Shown: piece by piece, positions 58,471 through 64,000 of the stretch
Layout of the letters: every line of letters begins with the position of its first letter
Numbering within the stretch: the first letter of the stretch is position 1
Assembly (NCBI GenBank): GCA_963995505.1
Contig: OZ023187.1
Location: 13,293,176 to 13,357,175 of the forward strand
Direction of reading: 5' to 3'
Source of the DNA: Hypericum androsaemum
Taxonomy: Eukaryota > Streptophyta > Magnoliopsida > Malpighiales > Hypericaceae
DNA length: 64,000 bases
The notes under the pieces: generated by a model
Database searches by the model: none
What the model was told of the DNA's origin: nothing
What the model saw: the letters and a program-made list of their open reading frames with translations, nothing else
Made by a program: the position numbers and the translations under genes

Positions 58471-59402
58471 ACATTTGCTAGGTTTTGAATTCATTGGAAC
58501 TAACAAAATTTATAATAATAGTTCAATTATAACTCTGAAGGCATTAATGAGTATAATCACATTTTATGTGACATGCTTAGTCATACCAGAGAAAGTTTTA
58601 TCTACCGCAAAAATTAATAGCTAGTAATTATTGTGATGAGGTTTTAACTAATTATGGAATTCATGAGTTTAACTTCTACACTAGTCGTTAAACTAGTCGT
58701 GGAAGCACTTAGTGGGTGATTAGTACACTAATTAGCAATCATTATATAAGCTGAACTCATTAGCTGATTTTCGTAAGCTGTTAAACTATTCGTTTAAAGA
58801 ATTCTGAATATTGTCCACTATTTAGTTGAGTTAGTAGACTTTTGTAATTAGTCGTTAAAGAGTGATCTTTGACATATGAACAATATGCAGAATTGTGTCG
58901 CGCCAAATGCATCTGCTGAATTGTACAACAAATAGAGGGGATCATCAAGATCTAGTTGATAAAATTAAACAACACATAACTCTTTGTTCTATTTTTTTAA
59001 TGAGTCTATTTCTAGATAAGATTGTAAATTAGAGTTCTTTTCTAGATAAGATTGTAAATTGGAGTTCTTCCCCTTCTTCTCCATATAAGAAATAATAATA
59101 CTCACTTAACCACGTGAATTCCATATTTACTTAAAATCTAATCACAATAATACTAACTATTATCTTCTCCGGTAGATAAAATCTTCTATGGTTTTGTTAG
59201 TTTCAATGAATTCAAAACCTATTAAATGTTAAATCAACTAGCATTTATATTAACTAGTCAATATGTTATTTGAGTTTGAATAAAAATTCTCGAATCATTA
59301 CTAACTAAGCTTCTTGGAACTTGAAAATGCTTAAGCGTTACATAATTCTTTTTGTCAAAAGCGTTACATAAACTAAAAGCGTTACATAAACAAGCAAGCC
59401 TT

Positions 59403-59677
59403 TATAAATAGAGTCACATTTATCTTATTTTCCATGCTTCTAATATAGAGCCACGCCAATTAGTAGGAGTAGACGACCCCTTCTTCTCTCTCTCTTCGTC
59501 GGCCTCCCGTGACATGTTTGAGGGGCTCCATCTCCTTCAGGGACCCATAATTCTGGCGATCTTCCTATGACCAGCTCTCTCCATATAGAACCCACTTGTA
59601 TTTTTTTGTCCTCGAATCTTTGAGTTGCTATATTAGAAGCAAGTGTGGAAAATAAGATAAATGAGACTTCATTTATA
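59403..59677 (+). promoter_or_regulatory. array unit B: facing promoter arms around F-box 5'UTR exon
   Basis: TATAAATAG at 59403-59411 (plus) and TATAAAT at 59677-59671 (minus) face each other across the exon copy (about 59455-59625: CCTCCCGTGACATGTTTGAG, GGGACCCATAATTCTGG). The donor is replaced by CTCCATATAGAAC. Confidence 0.6.
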
Positions 59678-60823
59678 AAGGCTTGCTTGTTTTGCACGTT
59701 TATAATTTCTGTAACGTTTAAGAGTTATTTTAGTGCTCAAAATTATTGTGGTAATAAATACTAGTTGACTTAGTTAATATAATAAGTTATTTTTTTCAAA
59801 CAAATACAAATGTTTGTTGATTTAGTCATTTTATAATAAGTTATTTTGTTCAAGCACTTTTTTTATTCAAACTAAAATAACACATTGACTATTGACTTAG
59901 TTAATATAAATGTTAGCTGATTTTACATTTACTAGGTTTTGAATTAATTGAAATTAACAAAAGTTATAATAATAGTTCAATTATAACTCCGAAGGCATTA
60001 ATGAGTATAGTCACATTTTATGTGATATGCTTAGTCATACCAGAGAAGATTTTATCTACTGCAAAGTAATAGCTAGTAATTATTATGATGAGGATTTACC
60101 TAATTATAGAATTCATGAGTTTAACTTCTAAACTAGTCGTTAAACTAGCTGTGGAAGTACTTAGTGGGTGATTAGTGCACTAATTAGTAATTGGTATATA
60201 AGCTGAACTCATTAGCTCATTTTCATAAGCTGTTAAACTATTCGTTAGAAGAATTCTGAATATTGTACACTATTTAGTTGAGTTAGTAGACTTTTGTAAT
60301 TAGTCGTTAAAGAGTGATCTTTGACACATGAACAATATGCAGAATTCTGCCGTGTCAAATGCATCTGCTGACTTGCATAGCAAATAGAGGAGATCATCAA
60401 GATCTAGTTGATAAAATTAAACAACACATAACTCTTTGTTCTATTTTTTTTATGAGTCTATTTGTAGATAAGATTGTAAATTAGACTTCCTCCCCTTCTT
60501 CTCCATATAAGAAATAATGATCTCACTTAACCACGTGAATTTCATATTTAGTTAAAATCTAATCACAATAATACTAACTATTACTTTCTCCAGTAGATAA
60601 AATCTTCTCTGGTTTTGTTAGTTGCAATGAATTCAAAACCTATCAAATGTTAAATCAACTAGCATTTATATTAACTAGTCAATATGTTATTTGAGTTTGA
60701 ATAAAAATTCTTGAATCATTACTAACTAAGCTTCATGGCACTTAAAAATACTTAAGCGTTACATAATTCTTTAGGTCAAAAGCGTTACATAAACTAAAAG
60801 CGTTACATAAGCAAGCAAGCCTT

Positions 60824-61100
60824 TATAAATGGAGTCCTATTTATCTTATTTTCCACGCTTCTTATACAGAGCCACGCCAACTAGTAAGAGTAGACGGCCC
60901 CTTCTTCTCTCTATCTTCGTCGGCCTCCCATGACATGTTCGAGGGGCTCCATCTCCTACGGGGACCCATAATTATGGTGATCTTCCTACGACTAGCTCTC
61001 TCCATATAGAACCCACTTGTATTTTCTTGCTCCTCGAATCTTTGAGTCGCTATATTAGAAGCAAGTGTGGAATATTAGATAAATGAGACTTCATTTATAA
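60824..61100 (+). promoter_or_regulatory. array unit C: facing promoter arms around F-box 5'UTR exon
   Basis: TATAAATGG at 60824-60832 (plus) and TATAAAT at 61100-61094 (minus) flank the exon copy (about 60875-61045). The donor is changed as in units A and B, so the change predates array expansion. Confidence 0.6.
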
Positions 61101-61203
61101 AGGCTTGCTTGTTTTGTATGTTTATAATTTATGTAACGTTTAATTGTTATTTTAGTGCTCAAAATTATTCTGGCTATAAATACTACTTGACTTAGTTAAT
61201 ATT

Positions 61204-62181
61204 AGGGCAAACTACTGTGGTGTCCTTTGTGTTTCCCCCATATTTCAAAAATAATTTTCCCATCCCCCGTATTTAATTTTATTATACTCTCGGGTCCTTG
61301 GCTGACGTCAGTAACTCTTTTTTTATTTATGTCATTGAAATGACAAACATACCCTTAACTTCATCTCCTTCCTCTCGACTTTCACCTCCCCTAAAAAAAA
61401 TTTCTCTCGATTAGGGCTTAACGAAGAGTGAAAGAAAAGGGATCCAGACCAAAAAATTGGAAAGTAAACTTAGTTTAATTTATTAACCACAAAAAATTGG
61501 AAAGTAAACTCACTTTATCTTGTCCTAGCTCCTCAAATTCTATAGGGGAAGCAACATCCATTAAATAGAAGACCAGAAATGCAAATTAAATAACCGCCCA
61601 ATGCCGTTCATTAAACGAAAAGCCAAAGCTGGGCTGTGCGTGCAAGTGGAAGAAGCTGAAGCCGTCGCCAGCATGGAATGCGTCATTTTTATGGGGAGAG
61701 GGAACTCAGGGAAGGAGACTTGCGAACGGAAGTGGAGCTCGGCAATAATTGCAGTCCATAATATTGTCGGCGTCGGTTGAATCGGCCTCTCTCCGCCCGA
61801 GCAAGGAGACTTTACTCTCATTGATTTAGTTTTTTGTTTGATTTGATCTCTAGGGTTGGATTTTGTTACTGTAAAGAGGAAAGAGAGGAATTTTGTTCCT
61901 GGATTTTGTTTCTATAGTTGGACTCGTTGGTTGGAGGAGGGAGGTGGATGAAGTTCATGACATCATCAGTTAAGAGGTTGAACAAGAGATGGTGTCAGTA
62001 TTTTTTTATTTTTATTTCAGAGGCATTTTTGTCATTTCAATGAAAAGAGAGAGTTAATGACATCAACAAGGGACCTGAAAGTATAATAAAATCAAACTCA
62101 TGAGATGAGAGAATCTTTTTTGAAAGAGGGGAATTAAATCGTCGATTATGTTAAACAAGAGAGATACTACAGTAATTTTCC
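61204..62181. mobile_element. Mutator-like TIR element with non-transposase interior
   Basis: Inverted ends of about 150 bp: AGGGCAAACTACTGTGG at left, (inverted) GGAAAATTACTGTAGTAT at right, then shared ATTTTATTATACT[CT]TC[AG]GG and CATTGAAATGACAAA. It sits at TTAATAT[AT]A-type flanks. The interior has a GC-richer block (61610-61810) of unknown origin and no transposase. Confidence 0.7.
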
Positions 62182-62377
62182 AATAATATAATAAGTTATC
62201 TTTTTCAAACTAATATAAATGCTCGTTGATTTAATTATTTGATAATAAGTTATTTTGTTCAAACACTTATTTTATTCAAACTAAAATAACACATTGACTA
62301 TTGACTTAGTTAATATAAATGCTGGCTGATTCAACATTTACCAGGTTTTGAATTCATTGGAACTAACAAAATTTATA

Positions 62378-63516
62378 AGGAAAATTACTTTGTAGTCCTT
62401 GGAGTTTACTTAAATATACTCAAAAGTTCTCCCTGTTCACAAAATACACGCCGACGTCCCTCTAGTTTGCTTTTATTATACTTTTGGATCCCTGGCGCAC
62501 GTTAGCAACTCTTTTTTTTCATTTTTGTCAATAAAATGACAAAAATACACCTAGAACAAAAATATAAAAATGGTGACATCATATGTTCTTCTACCTCTAG
62601 CTAGTGACATCATCATCTCATTCCACTCTCGTGAAACAAATATAACCTTAGAAATTAAATCAAGAGCAAGAAATTAAATCTTAAACTGGGTTCTCTGGGC
62701 TCATCAAGAGGACGGCCAAAAGGGGTTCAGAAGCGACGATCGAGCCAGGAGGCCTCCGTTTGTAGCTCCCTCAAGGCCTCCGTTTCCAGGGCATGCCGCC
62801 AACGCGTAGACGACATGAGGTTGCTGTCATCGCCGTTAGGGATAAGAGCGAGGAGCAAAAATTAGGAAAGGGAAAGAGCAGGAGAAAGATGATGACGGCA
62901 GTGGCGGAGATGGTTAAATTGAGATCGGAGAGGGAGGAGCGGCTGATTTGGGTTCTTGGCAAGGAAGAAGACCACCAGCCAAATCTGTGGCGGGCCGCTG
63001 CGGACAGGGCTAGTTCTTCTTCGGCCCCTCTAATTGCGTCGATATTTCAGTTGTCAGCTTATTCCTGCTCGTCTCTGGGATCTTCTACATCCTCTGCTCG
63101 TCCCCCTAGCCTCGTTCCTGATGGCTCCTTTGACGTCTCCGATGCGATTAAGCTCAGTGGTAATGGTGCATTTCCGGATTCGATTAGTTTGTTTCCCTAG
63201 ATTTGCTTGGTTGTGTCGGTGGGAAGAAGGTTGATCTTGTTCACAAGGAAGAAGAGGAACGATTTTTTTTGGTTGATTTCCAGATGGTGTTCTTGTTCAC
63301 AGGGAAGGGAAGAAGGAGAGATGATGTCAGCAATTTTTTATTTTTTTATTCTAAGGGATTTTCATCATTTCAATGATAAAAAAAGAAAAAAAACTCATTT
63401 AGGGACCCGAAAGTATAATAAAAGCAAACTAGAGGGACGTCGGCGTGTATTTTGTGAACAATGGGGACTTTTGAGTATATTTAAGCAAACTACAGGGGCT
63501 ATAGAGTAATTTTCCC
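62378..63516. mobile_element. Mutator-like TIR element with GC-rich captured-looking interior
   Basis: Ends [AG]GGAAAATTACT with inverted arms of about 170 bp (e.g. ACACGCCGACGTCCCTCTAG). The target duplication AAATTTATA is intact on both sides (62369-62377, 63517-63525), 9 bp as expected for Mutator-type elements. The empty site is visible in the sister unit near 58505. The interior (about 62700-63200) is GC-rich with a 135-codon plus-strand frame from 62793 (MPPTRRRHEV ...), with no recognised domain and no transposase. Confidence 0.78.
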
Positions 63517-64000
63517 AAATTTATAATAGTAGTTCAATTATAACTTCGAAGGCATTAATGAGTACAATCACATTTTATGTGATATGCTTAGTCATACCAG
63601 AGAAGGTTTTATCTACCGCAAAAAGTAATAGCTAGCAATTATTGTGATGAGGTTTTAACTAATTATAGAATTCACGAGTTTAACTTCTAAACTAGTCGTT
63701 AAACTAGCCGTGAAAGTACTTAGTGGTTGATTAGTGTACTAATTAGTAATCAGTATATAAGCTGAACTCGTTAACTCATTTTCGTAAGCTGTTAAACTAT
63801 TCGTTAGAAGAATTCTGAATATTGTCCACTATTTAGTTGAGTTAATGGACTTTTGTAATTAGTCGTTAAAGAGTGATCTTTGACACATGAACAATATGCA
63901 AAATTATGCCGTGCCAAATGTATCTGCTGAATTGCACGGCAAATAGAGGAGATCATCAAGATCTAGTTGATAAAGTTAAACAACACGTAACTCTTTGTTC

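Larger units (their letters stand above)
57430..64000 (+). repeat. tandem array of 1.42-1.45 kb foldback units
   Basis: The anchor TTAAACAACACATAACTCTT recurs at 58964, 60414 and 63974. Once later insertions (61204-62181, 62378-63516) are subtracted the period is 1.42-1.45 kb. Each unit has long inverted arms. The left arm is GGTAGATAAAATCTTCT ... TTCAAAACCTATTAAATG ... AAGCCTTTATAAATGGAG, and the right arm is its reverse complement. They surround about 170 bp of F-box 5'UTR exon. The array continues past the window end. Confidence 0.8.

Noticed and set aside
62793..63200. real 135-residue gene
   Set aside because: Open frame inside a Mutator-like element, GC-rich, no recognised domain; could be a captured fragment but gene status is unsupported.

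Overview
This is nuclear DNA of a flowering plant, probably a eudicot. It has short-intron genes with GT..AG splice sites, a U6 snRNA gene with a dicot-type Pol III promoter, plant-only protein families (DC1, REM/B3, LUL RING ligase, F-box/kelch) and a dense load of plant transposons. I cannot name the species.

Layout. 1-5.5 kb: two head-on, internally deleted Ty1/copia copies. 6.4-9.5 kb: a two-exon DC1-domain gene (minus). 10.0-14.5 kb: copia remnants split by a PIF/Harbinger-like element, a U6 retropseudogene, an orphan first exon resembling TXNDC9/PLP3-type thioredoxin-domain genes, a SINE-like insertion and a gypsy RT scrap. 14.6-16.0 kb: a three-exon LUL-type RING E3 ligase (minus). 16.2-16.75 kb: a foldback MITE. 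17.2-19.4 kb: a seven-exon REM gene with three B3 domains (minus). 20-30 kb: mostly AT-rich gene-poor DNA with a complete U6 gene at 24.1 kb, a hAT MITE, and a tandem array of three copia LTRs. 30.0-31.7 kb: an F-box/kelch gene (minus) with a 5'UTR intron and a TATA promoter.

31.7-64 kb is a repeat territory built largely from the F-box gene's own promoter and 5'UTR. At least seven further copies of this segment are scattered there in both orientations. One set, at 57.4-64 kb, forms a tandem array of units of about 1.42-1.45 kb. In each unit two inverted copies of the TATA-promoter arm face each other across a captured F-box 5'UTR exon. At 38.55-39.25 kb the 5' end of the F-box gene, including its start codon, is present as a near-perfect inverted duplication with a loop of only about 17 nt. 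This has the architecture of a young hairpin/miRNA-type locus that could target the F-box gene. It is my main candidate for an undescribed system: a foldback repeat family that has captured and amplified a host promoter/5'UTR and may produce double-stranded RNA against the parent. Expression is not shown by sequence alone.

Other elements in this half are LINE remnants, a copia INT-RT fragment, a tandem Cassandra-type TRIM with 5S rRNA-like LTRs, a large non-coding LTR element (LARD-like, 7.4 kb), a tRNA-type SINE, a hAT MITE and two related Mutator-like elements. For several of these the neighbouring repeat copy gives the empty site, so insertion ends and target duplications can be read directly.
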